DNA of 64,000 nt. It comes from Fomitopsis serialis. Taxonomy: Eukaryota; Basidiomycota; Agaricomycetes; Polyporales; Fomitopsidaceae. The notes under the pieces are model-generated. The model did not search any database, was not told the DNA's origin, and saw only the letters and a list, made by a program, of their open reading frames with translations. Positions 34,574-46,574 of the stretch are shown here, piece by piece. Every line of letters starts with the position of its first letter. The stretch's first letter is position 1. The stretch spans positions 310,001 through 374,000 of the forward strand of contig NW_025954967.1 in the NCBI RefSeq assembly GCF_022376445.1, in the 5' to 3' direction. A program made the position numbers and the translations under genes.

Positions 34574-35453
34574 GTCTAACGAGTCTGGAGAGTCTTTAGT
34601 AAGTGATTTTTTTGCCGGACACACATTGAAGTCTCACCAACTGGCAGTAAATTCCAGTAAAACGGCTCAGAGTTGGCGTATCTCGTGTGGATTGAGAGGT
34701 CGCTGCTGAACTCGAAGCTTAGAGGAAACGAACGCTGCGCATAGTTACGTTACGTTTCCTCTTCCCTGACTTGGCGGCAAGTCCGCCTTGACCGCGCGAC
34801 ATTGATGGGCCCTGTCAATCTCGCCATGCTGCACGCGTCTACGGCGGCACGCTCTTCACTTCAAGTTGTTCTGCACACGCACGTCGCACACCGCAGGATT
34901 TTGCTCCGGCAAGTCATTGATTGACCAGTTCGTTCAATTACGCTAACATTGTCTTTGCGTCCTTTACAGGGAGTGTGGTGCTACCGTACCACCCAAAAGT
35001 CTGCCTGTGCGTCAAGCGTTAGTGGTCTGTCTAGCATTGGTGAAGGTGAGTGCTCTTACCTGTTCTTCTGCCAATTGCGCCAGTATTTCTTCGAGGGCGC
35101 GCCGAGTCGGAGGACTTCCTTATTGGGGCGCGCGGTCAGACCGCACGCCCCAATAAGGAAATGGGACTTAACGCCCCGAGCTTAAGTTGAGCTTCTGAGG
35201 GTCCAGCAGGCACGGACTTAGGCAGTACGCCGTAGTACCCGCTAGCGGTGATGAATACACTTGGTGCTGGTCTGCGTAGTGCCTGCGGAGTGTCTGCGTG
35301 GCCCCTGTACGCGTCAGAACGCTTATCTGCTCGTCCCGGAAGTCCGTCCAACTCCGGTCACTTGATGCAAGGTTTAATAGTTGCGGTGCGCCTTCCCATG
35401 TACAGTCCCTCGTGAGGCAGGGTTCTGACGCTCTCTCTCGCGCTGCCTTCCTC
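34574..35453. promoter_or_regulatory. P3-A3 divergent spacer
   Basis: The 880 bp between the divergent starts of P3 and A3 should hold both promoters. No gene is recognised. It contains the near-perfect palindrome at 35116-35160. Confidence 0.5.
35116..35160. repeat. 45-bp near-perfect palindrome
   Basis: Two 21-base arms (35116-35136 and 35140-35160) match except for one pair and are separated by three bases. The arms begin TTCCTTATTGGGGCG. It is 294 bp upstream of the A3 start, close to the relative position of the inverted repeats in M1 (330 bp) and M3 (342 bp). Confidence 0.9.
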
Positions 35454-37855
35454 ATGCATCCCTTTCGTTCTCCTACCTTCCGGCCCCTGGGCACTTTCAG
35501 GGATCGCGACACCGACGACTGGTCTGACTTGCCCGACAGTCCCCCTTCCGACAACAAGTTACCGTCTAGCGCATCGCCGAAGAACATCCTTTGGGATTTC
35601 AGGGACTTAGGTGAGTACATGTTTGTGCTTATCGTACTATCGTACGAGAAAATGACTTCCTTGAGCCGCGCCGTCGTCTCCCCCCACCAGTGTCGACGAC
35701 GAGGACTACGTCGAGGCTGTACACCACTGGCCTTTCGCTCGACGCATATTTGGCGACCTATTGGACGACAGGGACTTCCCTGCCTTGTCCGACATTTTAA
35801 TTCAGGTACGTGAGCGCTTTGACATGAGGGAGACCTCGCTAACTGTTAATAGACACCTGATTTTGAGCCAGAAGATTGGGTTCTCCTCCAGACGAAGTTG
35901 AGGGACAAACCGGAGATTCTTCGTCATTTCTGGTGAGTACTAGCTACGATCTCTACGGAAGTTAGAATATCTTATAACAGGTCAAATACTCAGGTTCCGT
36001 TACGATCGAGCGATGAAGACGGTGGTGTCCGGTTCCCCCAGCGGCCTGCACCAGGACGCCCTGCAAGGTTGCGTTCATAACATAGTAGAGGAGACCATCA
36101 AACCAGTTACAGTTCAGTTCCCGCTGCCCGCCGGCATGTTGGTGACGGAGAACGCGGCGAAGATGTTGGTTAGGCAGGACCACATAGAGATTCCGGACTG
36201 TATGGTAGGGCTGTCTTACCACGCCAAGCGCAAGGACCTCAGTGTCAGTTTGGGCGCTGACTGTGCAGTCGTCGAGTCTGCGAGAACGGAGAGTGTTCCG
36301 CACGTACTCGCCAAGGTGAGCACGACCTATAGCCTAACATTCTGTTAACCTTAACACATTTTTCTTTAGGTTACTGACAACATGCCAGTCCCGCTGCTTG
36401 AGCCAGAAGTGGGTGTGGGACGAACCTACGTGGAGCAAATGGCGTCAGAGGCTGGATCGGAGGGCGACGAGTCGGAGGCTGGATCAGCGGGCAACGACGT
36501 GGAGGCGGGATCAGCCGGCCACGAGGGGGAGGCCGGATCAGAGGGCGACGCGTCAGAGGAAGGGGTGCCGATGGAGACGGACGACGACGACGACGACGAC
36601 GGGTCACGGACGCAGGCGGGCCCAGATAACGAGCAGGAAGGATCGTCTCCGCTCACCCCTCTATCGCCTCTCTCACCGAGCTACATCCCGTCAAACCCTC
36701 CTCTTCCCCCTCCCTTGCCACCGCTTCCTCCAGACCCGACCCGGAAGATCTCTTCCGTGGTGTTCGTCGTCATTTCCACGCAGGAGAAGGTCGTCAAAAC
36801 CCCGCCACCCGACATAGACATCAGCAAGCCGGTATGGGTTGAGCTCCCCTGTCCGGACGACGAATGCATCACGGGCGGCCACGCTTACGGCGGTAAAATA
36901 TACGTGGGGGAGATCCGCGCGTATATGTGGGTCTTCCAAGGTGCTGAGGATCACGCGTATCTTGTGGAGCATTGGAAAGACAATATTGAAGCCTGGGTAC
37001 GCAGCGGAAAGGCTCTGGTAAGTACAGCCCTCTTATCCGGGACTGATTATACTAAATTGATATCAGCTTCTGCGGAGGAAGTACGCGACTCCTGAGCAGA
37101 AGGCTGCACTCAGGCAGTGGGAAGATCGCTGGCGCGACTGCATGCTGTCAGTGCGACAGAAAGTTCTCAACAGGATCATTGTAGGCAACGTCACCCAATG
37201 CGTCAACGATGCCGAAATAGCCGCGTACCAACAGAAGTTCAACCCGCCGCCAAATTTGAGCTTGCCTCATATCAAAGGCCCTGTAGGGATTGTACGAAGG
37301 CAAGTCTACCGTGGAAGCTGGAACATGGCAGCAGAAAGGCGAGCAAAGATGACGAACGCCTCGACCTCGTACGAAGACGACGGCCTTCCTGGCACCGTGG
37401 GCGAAGCGTTCGTTGTGGGGAAGAACCTCAAGCGAGCGCTGGACGACGGCGACTTTGAAGAAGCTGTGTCAGCACTCAAAAGACCTCACCTCGAAGACGC
37501 TCTCGCGAACAAGAAGAGCTCGCTGACGGATTCGGATTACTTAGGCTCCGGTGACGGTATGAGCGACCCCATATCGAGCGACCCCATCGCAGATCCTACG
37601 TACCGTCCGGAAGCAGACGACGGCTCGTATTCGCAGGACAGCAACCACGGGGAATCGTCGCAGGACGGTTCGGCATCCCAAGACAGCTCTTCGCAGAACG
37701 GTTCAGCGTCCCAGGACAGCTCTTCGCAGGACGGCGAGGCGTCCAGAGAAGACGAGTCTTCGCAGGAAGATGAGTCTTCGCAGGAAGATGAGTCGTCCCA
37801 GGACGGCGGCTCATCACAGGACGGTGGCTCATCGCAGGACAGTCAGGAAGACTGA
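35454..37855 (+). CDS. Unrecognised module protein A, intact copy A3
   Basis: Six exons join in frame: 35454-35611, 35691-35805, 35853-35932, 35994-36315, 36370-37017 and 37067-37855, giving 703 residues. The start MHPFRSPTFRPLGTF matches the RSPTPRPLG stretch of A1. Shared blocks: FEPEDWVLLQTKL (with FTSQEWEELRNWL of A1), FRYDRAMKTVVSG, IYVGEIRAYMWVF and NIEAWVRSGKAL. Between them lies a repeated acidic segment (SEAGSAGNDVEAGSAGHEG) and a Pro-rich one. The tail is a tandem array of SQDG/SQED units (about residues 625-700), rich in phosphorylatable Ser followed by acid. No enzyme motif is seen. It sits 350 bp before T2 on the same strand and diverges from P3. The constant partnership suggests a role with the transposase or dioxygenase, but this is inference. 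Confidence 0.78.
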
Positions 37856-38204
37856 CCGAGTTGCGCGCGTTAGGTGTGAGCGGGCTACTCGTTGCTAGTC
37901 GCTGAAACCAGGTTCCGGCTAGACGTCTTCATTCGTGTTTTGTCTCGTTCGTTTTGTTACGCTATCGTCGCTACAATCATCGCTTCCCGTACGGCTACCT
38001 ATGCTACTCGTCGTTATCTACTGTCACGCAAAACTCTCCCGTGTCCGCGTGTGTACGTATCTTTGAGGTCTATTCACTACTACAGCTCGGAGGTTACGCT
38101 GTCCGAGCTCAGGCCACATCACGAGGGGCGTCCGAAATTAGGAAGCGCCCGGTACCAAGGTGGCGGGACTTAGTTGACGCCTCCGTAGTCTCGAGTCAAG
38201 CTTC

Positions 38205-41200
38205 ATGCAACTCACTCCGGAGGAACAAACGGATCTAACGGAGCTGTTGCTGCAAACCCCTAACCTCAACGCGCGACTTACGTCCTTGCTGCACAGACTT
38301 CCGGGCCCACACCGCGTTGAGCGACTTAACGACAACCAGCAAAGACAGTCAAGTCTTTACGCGCAGCCTGACATTGATCCGACGACTGGTGAGCTGAAAT
38401 ATATCGTTGTGCTGTTCACTAAACCAATGATTTTGACAGTGAATCTGGAGAACACATCTTACTGTACGGACAACAACACTGAGATTGATCCCGCCCACAC
38501 AGGAGGTACGTGTCACTCTCGCACTTTACTACACACTCAGTGTGCGCTAACAGACGATATTAGCAGACGAATCTCTGACCGGCGGCACTATTGCTACTGG
38601 CCCCCAGCGGCAAACACGGGCCTCTCGACGTGCCCGCGAGCAAGCTCACCCCTACGCCCCTCAGCCAGTTGCAAGAACTGTTGCTGCAAACCGGTTTGAA
38701 AAGCCAGGCGGTGACGAACGCGCTCGAGGACTGCTCCGACAGCGACCACAGCAGCGCCTCCCTCCTTGCCCTCGAGGCGGGATACAGTTCCTCCCGCCTA
38801 ACGTTGCAATGGAGTCCCACGCCTCGACGGAGTCCGAGGAGGCACCGACGCAGCAGTGGCAAAACACCTCAGAGCCAAGTCTTACCACCGGTGCCGCTGT
38901 TCACAAGTATACGTCTCTGCTTACCTCGAATCTCAACGATGCGAAGCTCCTTGACGTGTGCAAAGCGGTACAGGCAGACGTGATGCAGCTGCAGGGGTCG
39001 CCTGTTCGCCAGGATGAATCGCTACGCTCTCTGGTAGCCCGGTGCGCGCACAGCCTCAAGCTGGACGCGGCAGCGAGTTTCTGGCTGATCATCAGCCACA
39101 TTAGGCTGGCCTTTAGAGTGGCAAGGTACGTCACCTTTACGGTATCTTCTCCTCGTGTTGACTGGCTCTGGTGTGAATAGCATACTTGAATCTGATGATG
39201 GCCAATCGGACGAAGGCAAGCTCACGGTGGCTGGAATTTGGCGCAGAGAATTCGAAGGCGTTGAGGGTGCGCCAGAAAAGAGAACATTTCAGGACTGGAA
39301 TACTACTGGTGTGAAGTTTGCGCGACTCGCGGGAGGTGGTAAGTGTAGCTCGATTCTGTTCACAGACTAGATACTTGTCTTAAACTTCGCGCACAGGTTC
39401 TATCTATATGCTGGTGCTAGTAGCCGCTCAGAATCTCAGGGTACCTCTGGCTACCGCCAACGCACACATTGCGCAAGATTTCGGTAACCTCCTGAGGTGG
39501 CCGGACGGTAAGCTGATCATGTTCTTCATGCTGGACTGTTCTAAGACAATGTTCAGATTCGAGAACTGGACGGCTCGTAAAAAACATCATAATTCCCGCA
39601 GTAGCCCGTCTGCGAGAACAGTGTCCAATTAACCTCATCAGTATTCTGCCGCCAGCTCCCCAAGCTGGAGCGTCAAGATTGTTTCTTCCATCGGCTCTAT
39701 GCGGTCATCTTGAGGCGTCGGATCGTGTATTTGACTCCTGGAAACTGAAGTGAGTATCGAGCTCTCTATTGCACTGATGTCATCACGGCATACTAATCCT
39801 TCACAGCTCGTTTTCTCTGGTGCCAAGGAACAGAGGCGTCTGGATATCGTGCTACGATGATGAGTGCGACACGAGCAACACGTTCACATATCCGTCAACC
39901 GACGAACTTGGCTCGTTATCACCGCTGACCCCAATCGACTCCCCCGTCCCTCAGGAGTTCGACTTACCAGACCACAGGGTCGATTCCCCGCTCAGGCTAT
40001 CTCCCGTCCCTCCGCAGTTAGAAGAAATCGTGGTTCGCATCCAGTATGACGAGCAGCGGGAGGATAACCAGCGCTATCCAGGACCGCGTGGCGACAGAGA
40101 GAAGAATATTGTCTGGACAGAACGAGCTCGTCAACATGCGTCTAACTGCGTTCAACCGGCAAGCTTTGAGGGTCTCCAGACTGAGGTATGCGGTGAATTG
40201 ATTCTCAATTCCGTATCAAACTTGAACCCTACTTTTACAGCTCGATTGTTTGTACTCTGAAGGAAAGAGAATCAGGGACGACTCATACGTGCGCGTACCC
40301 TTAGAACTTGTAAGGTCAGTAGTAGTTCTAGTATTGCCCTAGTTACCTGTGATGCTGCAATTACTCACGAGGTACAACTCACAGAGACGTGCTGACATTC
40401 AGAGGCGCAAACAACAGTCTCGTAGTGTCGATCTGCACGTCGATGTCGGAAGCTATGGCAGCTGATCTGACGGAGCGGCTGGTCGTGTGCTTCGATACCG
40501 ATCCTTTGAACGACGTGGACACTGCGACGCAAACACAGCACGACTTTGAAGCTATTCATTTCTCGTGGTACAACCGCCACGCCACAAAGGTCTGAATACT
40601 TGTGCCGTGCTTGACGTTCACTAACGATGCCGTCTGTATAGGGCCACGATGCGCCCTCGGACGTACCGCCACAAATGATGAGAAAGTCGGGACGCTCTAG
40701 GACCAACTACCGTCAAATGATACCGTATCCGTCCAAAGATATGGTGGTCCATGAGCCCATCTATCAGGCAATGGAGCGCATTCTGGGCGATGTGTTCAGC
40801 TGGATAGATACTAAGGTAAACTCAATTTCCGTATTCTACTGGTACTGTGAACGTGTTAATCTAGTACGAGTAGGTGCAGATGATCCTTCCAGGCGTATAC
40901 CGTCATCTCGAGGCAACGTCCAGCATCCTCCCTAACCACCAGCAGTCGCTGGTCAACCCGTTCGTGGGTTTGGTCATCAACGTCAACGTCGCAACCTACG
41001 CCCACAGAGACAGCAAGGACGACACTGTCTGTGTCGTCCTTGCTGTTGGCAATTTCGAGGGCGGCGAGTTGTACCTGCACGAAGCAGGCCTGGTCATACC
41101 GCTGCGTCATGGCCATTTCGTCATTTTTCCTTCATGCAAACTCACACATTTTAATCTACATTACAAGGGGCGACGGGCTTCAATAGTGCTACATACGGAC

Positions 41201-41266
41201 CGAGAGATGTTACGCTGGGCAGAAAGCGATAGGAACGGCTGGGCTTCCAATGTCTATTTCCACTAA
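38205..41266 (+). CDS. 2OG-Fe(II) dioxygenase T2, TET/JBP-like candidate
   Basis: Eleven exons join in frame (38205-38388, 38440-38505, 38564-39125, 39181-39338, 39397-39507, 39557-39749, 39807-40185, 40241-40314, 40385-40589, 40642-40815, 40874-41266), giving 832 residues. The last exon holds the whole catalytic core: HRD with His746 and Asp748 (codons 41003 and 41009), distal His794 in SCKLTHFNLH (41147), and Arg802/Arg803 in KGRRASIVLHTD, which would bind 2-oxoglutarate. FEGGELYLHEAGLV supplies the central strands. The first 700 residues are family-specific, with NYRQMIPYPSKDM and HFSWYNRH conserved in T1. Such enzymes oxidise a C-H bond using iron, oxygen and 2-oxoglutarate. Basidiomycete TET/JBP enzymes, which oxidise methylated bases, are known to be expanded and linked to transposons; automated annotation may instead call this prolyl-4-hydroxylase-like. 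The substrate is not shown by sequence. Confidence 0.85.
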
Positions 41267-41538
41267 CCTAGAAGTAACGAGTGTTGTTGACATGTAGAGT
41301 CAGATAGTTAAGTAAATGAACGTGTGTTTCTTTCTTAAAAGACATGCTGGTCTTGCGGCAATAAACTCAACTCACGGACAACGTCGTACTCCCGTGATCT
41401 TGCGCGGACCTCCTTGGGCAACGGCTTACCGCAACTCGGCGCCCGATTGCTCGGCGCCGCGTCGTGACTTCAACGTTCGCACTTTCCCTCCTCTGCTCGC
41501 TGGGCTTGCTCATCTCTCTCTGATCTTGGACCGGCACC

Positions 41539-41888
41539 ATGTCTCCGCGAACTCGCTCCGCCGACTCGAAGAAACTCACCGCTCAGGCGAAAGCGACAGG
41601 ATCGCGGGCTCGAAAGACCAACAAGGTAACCAAGACGCCAAATTCGAGCAAGGCGGCTTCCAAATCAGGCGGCGAGGCCCCGCTGTCCGCGAAGGAGCAG
41701 AAGCAACTCGAGCTGTTGCTCCGGAGACAGTCAGTTCAGAAAAAGAGTAAGGATGAGGAACATCAGGCGGGTGAGTGCGTTCTGCACGGCTGTTGAAAAT
41801 AATTGATGAACGAATCTATACTCAGGGGTGCGCAAGAGGACGGCTGAGATGACTCGCAAAGAACAAGGATCGGAGGATGAACATGCAT
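41539..41888 (+). pseudogene. DUF6532-like protein B1, truncated by a Helitron-like element
   Basis: Starts at the ATG 41539 (MSPRTRSADSKKL), 272 bp after the T2 stop. Exon 1 has a basic Ser/Lys-rich tail and APLSAKEQKQLELLLRRQ. After an intron, exon 2 begins GVRKRTAEMTRKEQGSEDE, matching VRKRASKIM in exon 2 of B2. Coding homology stops at 41888, where CAGGAAAAA begins on the plus strand, the end of a Helitron-like element. Only the N terminus remains, so the DUF6532 region itself is missing. Confidence 0.65.
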
Positions 41889-42432
41889 CAGGAAAAATCA
41901 ATATGTCTTTTTCCTACATATTCAGTCATAATAGGTGCATTGAAGACAAAAAGCATGCTGAAGAGCCTAAAGACCAATTTACACAAGTCCCCCTTTCAAT
42001 TCTGCAAAAGAAGTTCCACCAATCTTGTTTAAGCATGCTTTAGTGCGATGAGGATGTGTAATGTAGCACCATTTTGCTGTACTTATTGTTGCTTTTTGTC
42101 ACTGATTCTGTCTTCATGTGACTCAAATCCATTCGCAAATATGCACCTTGTGCATTAGGCATGATCCACACGACGATGATATTGGTACAACAATGTTCAG
42201 TACTACTTATACAACATGACAACAACACCGAGATGACAAGCCACGACTCGGAGCAACTATACATACCACTAAGACAACATTGATGGCAGAGCGACCGACT
42301 CGGACCGACCGACCGACACACCCTTGAACGCAGTACCATATACTACACTTGATGGTCAATAGTAGAGCGAGATGATTGAATGAGCAAATGCTTCAATTCT
42401 GTAGATGACTGATTGACTTACCATCGACCTAC
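41888..42432 (-). mobile_element. Candidate Helitron 3' end and AT-rich insertion
   Basis: On the minus strand the sequence ends ATTTTTCCTGA followed by T (terminus 41888-41891). Eight bases inside is a perfect 7-bp hairpin: AATATGT at 41900-41906 and ACATATT at 41916-41922. The insertion is AT-richer than its surroundings and codes for nothing I recognise. Its 5' end was not found; the right border here is set by the B2 stop. It sits at the junction of modules M2 and M3. Confidence 0.5.
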
Positions 42433-45333
42433 TCAGGCCCCGCCGTTCGTGGATGCTCCACTGCCACGGTCTGGAAAATGTTGAATGGGATCATGTAGGT
42501 GGCAAGTGACGACTGAACACGCACCTTCTCCAGACCCGCGGAGTTCATCGATCTCAGTCTGAACCCCTTCACCGCCTTCGCCAGAGAGTCCGGCGCCCCC
42601 TTCGTCCTCACTGTGGCCCTGTCCACCCGCTTCACCGCCCTCGCTGCCGTCAGAGTCGCGCCGTTGGTGGTTCTGTGACTTCGAAGTCGACGCGCCTGCA
42701 CCGCGAGTCTTCCTCGATGGACTGGGTGGATTCTTCGCAGCCTGCGAAGAATTCGGTGTCTTCGCGCTTTTCGATGAGCCGGACGGCTTGCCCGCGGTCT
42801 TCGATGATGTGGTGGATTTATTGCCCTTCTTCGCGGTGCTCGACGGCGGCTTGGTCGCAGCCTTCGATGTGCCGGGCTTGTCGCTGCTGCTCTGCGCCTT
42901 TGATGCACGCAACTGGAGCAAAGGGATGAAGCTGCCCGGCTGCTCATCGCTGTCCGTCACTCCCTCGAGCGCGTTGGGGCCAGCGTTGAGACGATTGCTG
43001 TATGTGTGGTCAGTAACAATTTCCGTCTAGATTCAAAACTTACCTGATGTGCTTCCATATGAGCTCTCGCGTCTCTTCGAGGTACTCGCTGGCACTGTCT
43101 TCCAGAGTCTCTAGGATGGCCATCGTGCCATCCCACCTATGGTTGGTGAGCTTTCACCATTTGCAATAGAACTTAAGAATTACTTACTTGGCCGCGAAAA
43201 GCTTGCCGGAGAAAAATATGGACTGGTTGTGCGACGTTACCTCCATCAGTGCTGCCTCGATCTAGTTTACAATTGTATGAGTAGCTTAACTTAGAGCAGG
43301 AACTCGACGAGGATGCGGATACGTACCGCGTTGCATGCGAGGGCGATGAGGTTGAAGGGCATCTTGCTGAACTCATCCAGGGCCGCATTGATGTTCGCAT
43401 CGCCGCGTCCTGCCAGGCCGTAGTACTGGTAGATGAGCTCAGGGATGCATTCGTTTCGGAATGGCTCCGTGGGCTCGACCTTGGTAAGCTAGGATTGCAG
43501 TGAGCTCGCTCTGACGTGTTGCACCCTGTGTGAGCACGTACCTCTCGATCCAGCTTTTTCTTGCGATCGAAGTGGAACTCTACGCCCCCGAAGACGAAGT
43601 TCGCGATGTTGCGTGTCCCGGAACCGTCATTCACTTCCGTTGGGTGCGTCTCGAGAAGCCAAACGACGACCTCGGTCCTTTGAGGAACTGTCAGGCTGCC
43701 AAGCTTGAAGGTCTGCTCTATCACTTGCTTCGCCTTCCTCTTGAGCTCGTTCCGAGTCTGTGATGAGCAAGTCCAGACCTGGAAAGAATCAGAGCCTCCG
43801 ACTTTCGTGAATTATAATGAGTGTGAGCTCACCACGGAGTAGGCCTTCGCTCTCAAAGCGGCTCGTTCCGAGTCCTCGTCACCATCCGAGCTCGCATCGC
43901 CATTCGCTTTCTTCTTGTCTTTCTGGGTGTGATCCGCTTCCTTCTTGTCTTTCTTCTTGTCGTCCTTCTTGTCGGCCAGCAGCCAAAACGCGGCCTTGAT
44001 GTCGGCAGCATGGTTGCCAGTCCCTCGTCTGTCATAAGCGTCGCGAACACTGTCACGGATTAGTATATCCCTCCTTGGCAGCCGCTTGGACGCGACTGAA
44101 GCCTCCTTCGTCCACGCCGAGTTGAGCGCAATGCGTAGTCGCAGACAATTTTGCGCGGCCGAGACGAGAGTCCTGACTTTGGCTGGTAAGTCGGCGACCC
44201 TGGCGCGACTGCTGCTGTCTCGACCACTGCCCGTCGACTTGGCGAGAGCCGGCTTGCTTTGCGCCCTCGTCTCAGACACGACCTGCAGATAGTCAATGCG
44301 ATGCTAATCACGACCAATAAACCAGAGAGGATACTCACTACCACATCGCCCTCGTCCTCGCCCTCATCGTCTCCGTCCTCCGACTCTTGAGACTCAGGCC
44401 CTACATCGTCGACGTCGTCCTCATCCTCGACCTGACTCCCATCGTCGCCTGCGTCATCGTCATAAGCATCATCGCTGCCTCCGCCATCGCTGTCTTCGTC
44501 TGATTTGGGGTCATGCTCGCTCTCGACCGAGTCATCCTTGCCTGTTGCTCGGGCCTTACCCTTGTCCTGACGATGTGAAACAGAGCTATGTCTTAGCCTT
44601 CGCACAGTACGAGAAATCACTGCCTACCTTCCCACTCACCGGCAGTGCCTTCGGTTTGGCAGTACCGTGAGTGGACTTGCCACCGCCAGACTTAGGTTTT
44701 GTCGGTTTCAGCACACCGCCCTTACGACTACTGCCAGCGTTCTCCCTGGCTTCACGCCGCCCCCCGACTACACATTTGATAGCTTAGCCAATAATAATGT
44801 GGATATATGAAGTGAATTACTCAGTGTTTGTGCAACATTCTCCTCGGCGGGATCCAAGGACGTCTCGGGTCTCGCGAATTTACCGTATGCCGGCTTCGGT
44901 TTGGCTTGGTAGAAATGCAGCGGTCTAGTCAGTAATGTGTACGTACAGCAGACCATGGTTGCCACGTACGTCGAGTGGTAGTAGGCTGCTTACTAGTAGT
45001 GTCATCCTCCATCTCGACATCTTCTGGCGTGTCTTCGACTGCCTTATCCTGCTCATCGGCTTCCGCCTCGTCCTCCACCACAGCACGCTTCTTCTTTTTT
45101 GTTTTCGGTTGCTCTTCATCACTCAATAATTCTTCTTCGGCCATTATCTTCGACGCCCTCTTCCGGACCTCTTTCAAGCAGGCCATCAGCGATAACAGTT
45201 AGGTTCATTGCAGCACAAACGACGCTCACGAGTAGTGCGTCGCTCCTTCTCCTTCTCCTTCTCCCTTTCCTGACCCTTCTTCTTGGCGGCCACTTCTTTC
45301 GCCTTGCCCTTCGTGAATTTACTATTTTTCATG
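42433..45333 (-). CDS. DUF6532-like protein B2
   Basis: The ATG at 45333 starts MKNSKFTKGKAKEVAAKKK. About a dozen short exons follow: VRKRASKIMAEEELLSDEEQ, an acidic region, KPKPAYGKFARPETSLDPAE, two low-complexity exons, then the conserved domain. The domain has VRTLVSAAQNCLRLRIALN, SVASKRLPRRDILIRDSVRD, VIEQTFKLGSLTVPQRTEVV, FVFGGVEFHFDRKKKLDRE, FRNECIPELIYQYYG, FNLIALACNA, IEAALMEVTSHNQ and WDGTMAILETLEDS. The wording FxHPAI-like block, then IALVCNA, then a Leu-rich helix resembles Pfam DUF6532, a domain of unknown function common in Agaricomycetes. The tail is Ser/Lys-rich and ends STNGGA after a last intron. It follows T3 on the same strand. No premature stop was seen, but not every exon border was fixed. 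Confidence 0.68.
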
Positions 45334-45657
45334 GAGCCGCCTGCGGCCTGGTGTTGGTCGACCTGGTCGACCTGGGCGTTTCGGAGCCTTGTTCGGTTGC
45401 AACCGATCGGGTGACGCGCTTCGAGTCGGGCATGCCTGAATACGTAGCCAGAACACGGAGAGAGGAAAGACAGAGGATAGACTGTAGTGATATGAGAAAC
45501 AAGAGACGCACCGTGGAATTTTACGTAGACGCTGCGAACTTCAACGATCGATGTGAGTGATGTTCATAGAGTCCGAGCGCTGTCAACCATGGGAAAGCGC
45601 TCATGGTATTCGCCAAAACGCGCAAGTTGAGTGAGGACGAGTGAAGCTATGTAGATA
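45334..45657. other. B2-T3 spacer
   Basis: About 325 bp upstream of the B2 start. It should hold the B2 promoter. No gene or repeat is recognised. Confidence 0.4.
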
Positions 45658-45980
45658 CTAATAAATAAAAGTGGCGTTAGTAGAGCAACCATTGCGCTCC
45701 TCCAGCCACTTAATCATTTCTCTGTCCGTGTGCAATACAATGAAAGCCCGACGACCTTTGAAGTGTGAGTTTAAATGCGTCAATTTGCACGATGGAAATA
45801 TCACGAAATCGCCGTTGCGAAGAGGTAGTATGACCAGACCTGGTTCATACAACTTGAACACAAGTTCGCCTCTGTCGATCGGAACTGTTGAGATATCGCT
45901 GCATAGGTTGCTAGCGGAGATCCCCACATGGCTCAGGTTCATGACTATGAAGTTAGCAAAGGGTGGCAGTGAAGTCGCGG
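45658..45980 (-). pseudogene. Dioxygenase remnant T3, HxD motif lost
   Basis: Corresponds to the last exon of T2. It keeps GELVFKLYEPGLVILPLRNG, DFVIFPSCKLTHLNSHFKG, RRAFIVLHTDREMIKWLEE, so the distal His and the Arg pair are present. Where T2 has YAHRDSKDD it reads NLSHVGISASNL, so the iron-binding His-x-Asp is gone. Upstream exons cannot be found; beyond about 45980 the sequence is unrelated. It cannot be catalytic. Confidence 0.75.
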
Positions 45981-46574
45981 CGCCGCGGAGTCACGTCTAG
46001 TACCCTTGACAGACCCACATAGCCTCTTGATCGCAGTGGTGCATCCTGCCCTACCCTGCCTCCTGGACTGCGAATACGATCCTCTACCAACCTTATCGAG
46101 CACTGCGAGGCTACTAGTGTTAGACAACTCAGATCAGCAGACAGATCAGCCACGTCATAGTCGTTAAGAACCACATATTATTGTACTGAATACAACCGCC
46201 GTACAATTCAATACTACCTGGGCACTACATCAGGCTCGCGCGAGCTACATGCATGTCGATCTTCCGTACGTCCGGCACTGCTCCATGAGCTCGGGCTCAA
46301 ATTGTGCTTGCGTGGTCTAAGGCGCGTAGGCTCATCGTGTGTATGCGGCGAGCTGGTCAGGGAGGCGCATCGTGAATTCTGGAACGATCGATACTCCTGC
46401 ATGGGATGTTGGTGCTTGGCGGCCCAGCAATCCTCGGGAGTGATGTGGTAGGGTCATCCTCGACGTGCCTGTACGCATTGGACTGAGGCCTGTCGGGCTG
46501 CTGGTCAACGGGCCCTTGCGCACTGTGTGCTGGTTCACGTTCCGGTGGGCGCCTAGCGGGTACTCACCGAGTGG
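45981..46574. other. Unassigned sequence between T3 and the satellite
   Basis: No gene or repeat recognised. If M3 once matched M2, upstream exons of T should lie here or in the satellite; none is visible. Confidence 0.4.

Larger units (their letters stand above)
31252..41888. mobile_element. Module M2: P(-) A(+) T(+) B(+), the most complete cassette
   Basis: Contains transposase P3 (31252-34573, minus), A3 (35454-37855), T2 (38205-41266) and the first part of B1 (41539-41888), all plus. Gene order, strands and spacing match M1 and M3. A and T are intact by exon joining. The right end is broken by a Helitron-like terminus at 41888. No terminal inverted repeat for the whole module was found. 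It is oriented tail to tail with M3. Confidence 0.65.

Noticed and set aside
31252..41888. Terminal inverted repeats and target duplication for the whole P-A-T-B module
   Set aside because: I compared the flanks of P3 and T2/B1 and the downstream flanks of P2 and P4 by eye and found no convincing inverted ends, so module borders remain undefined.
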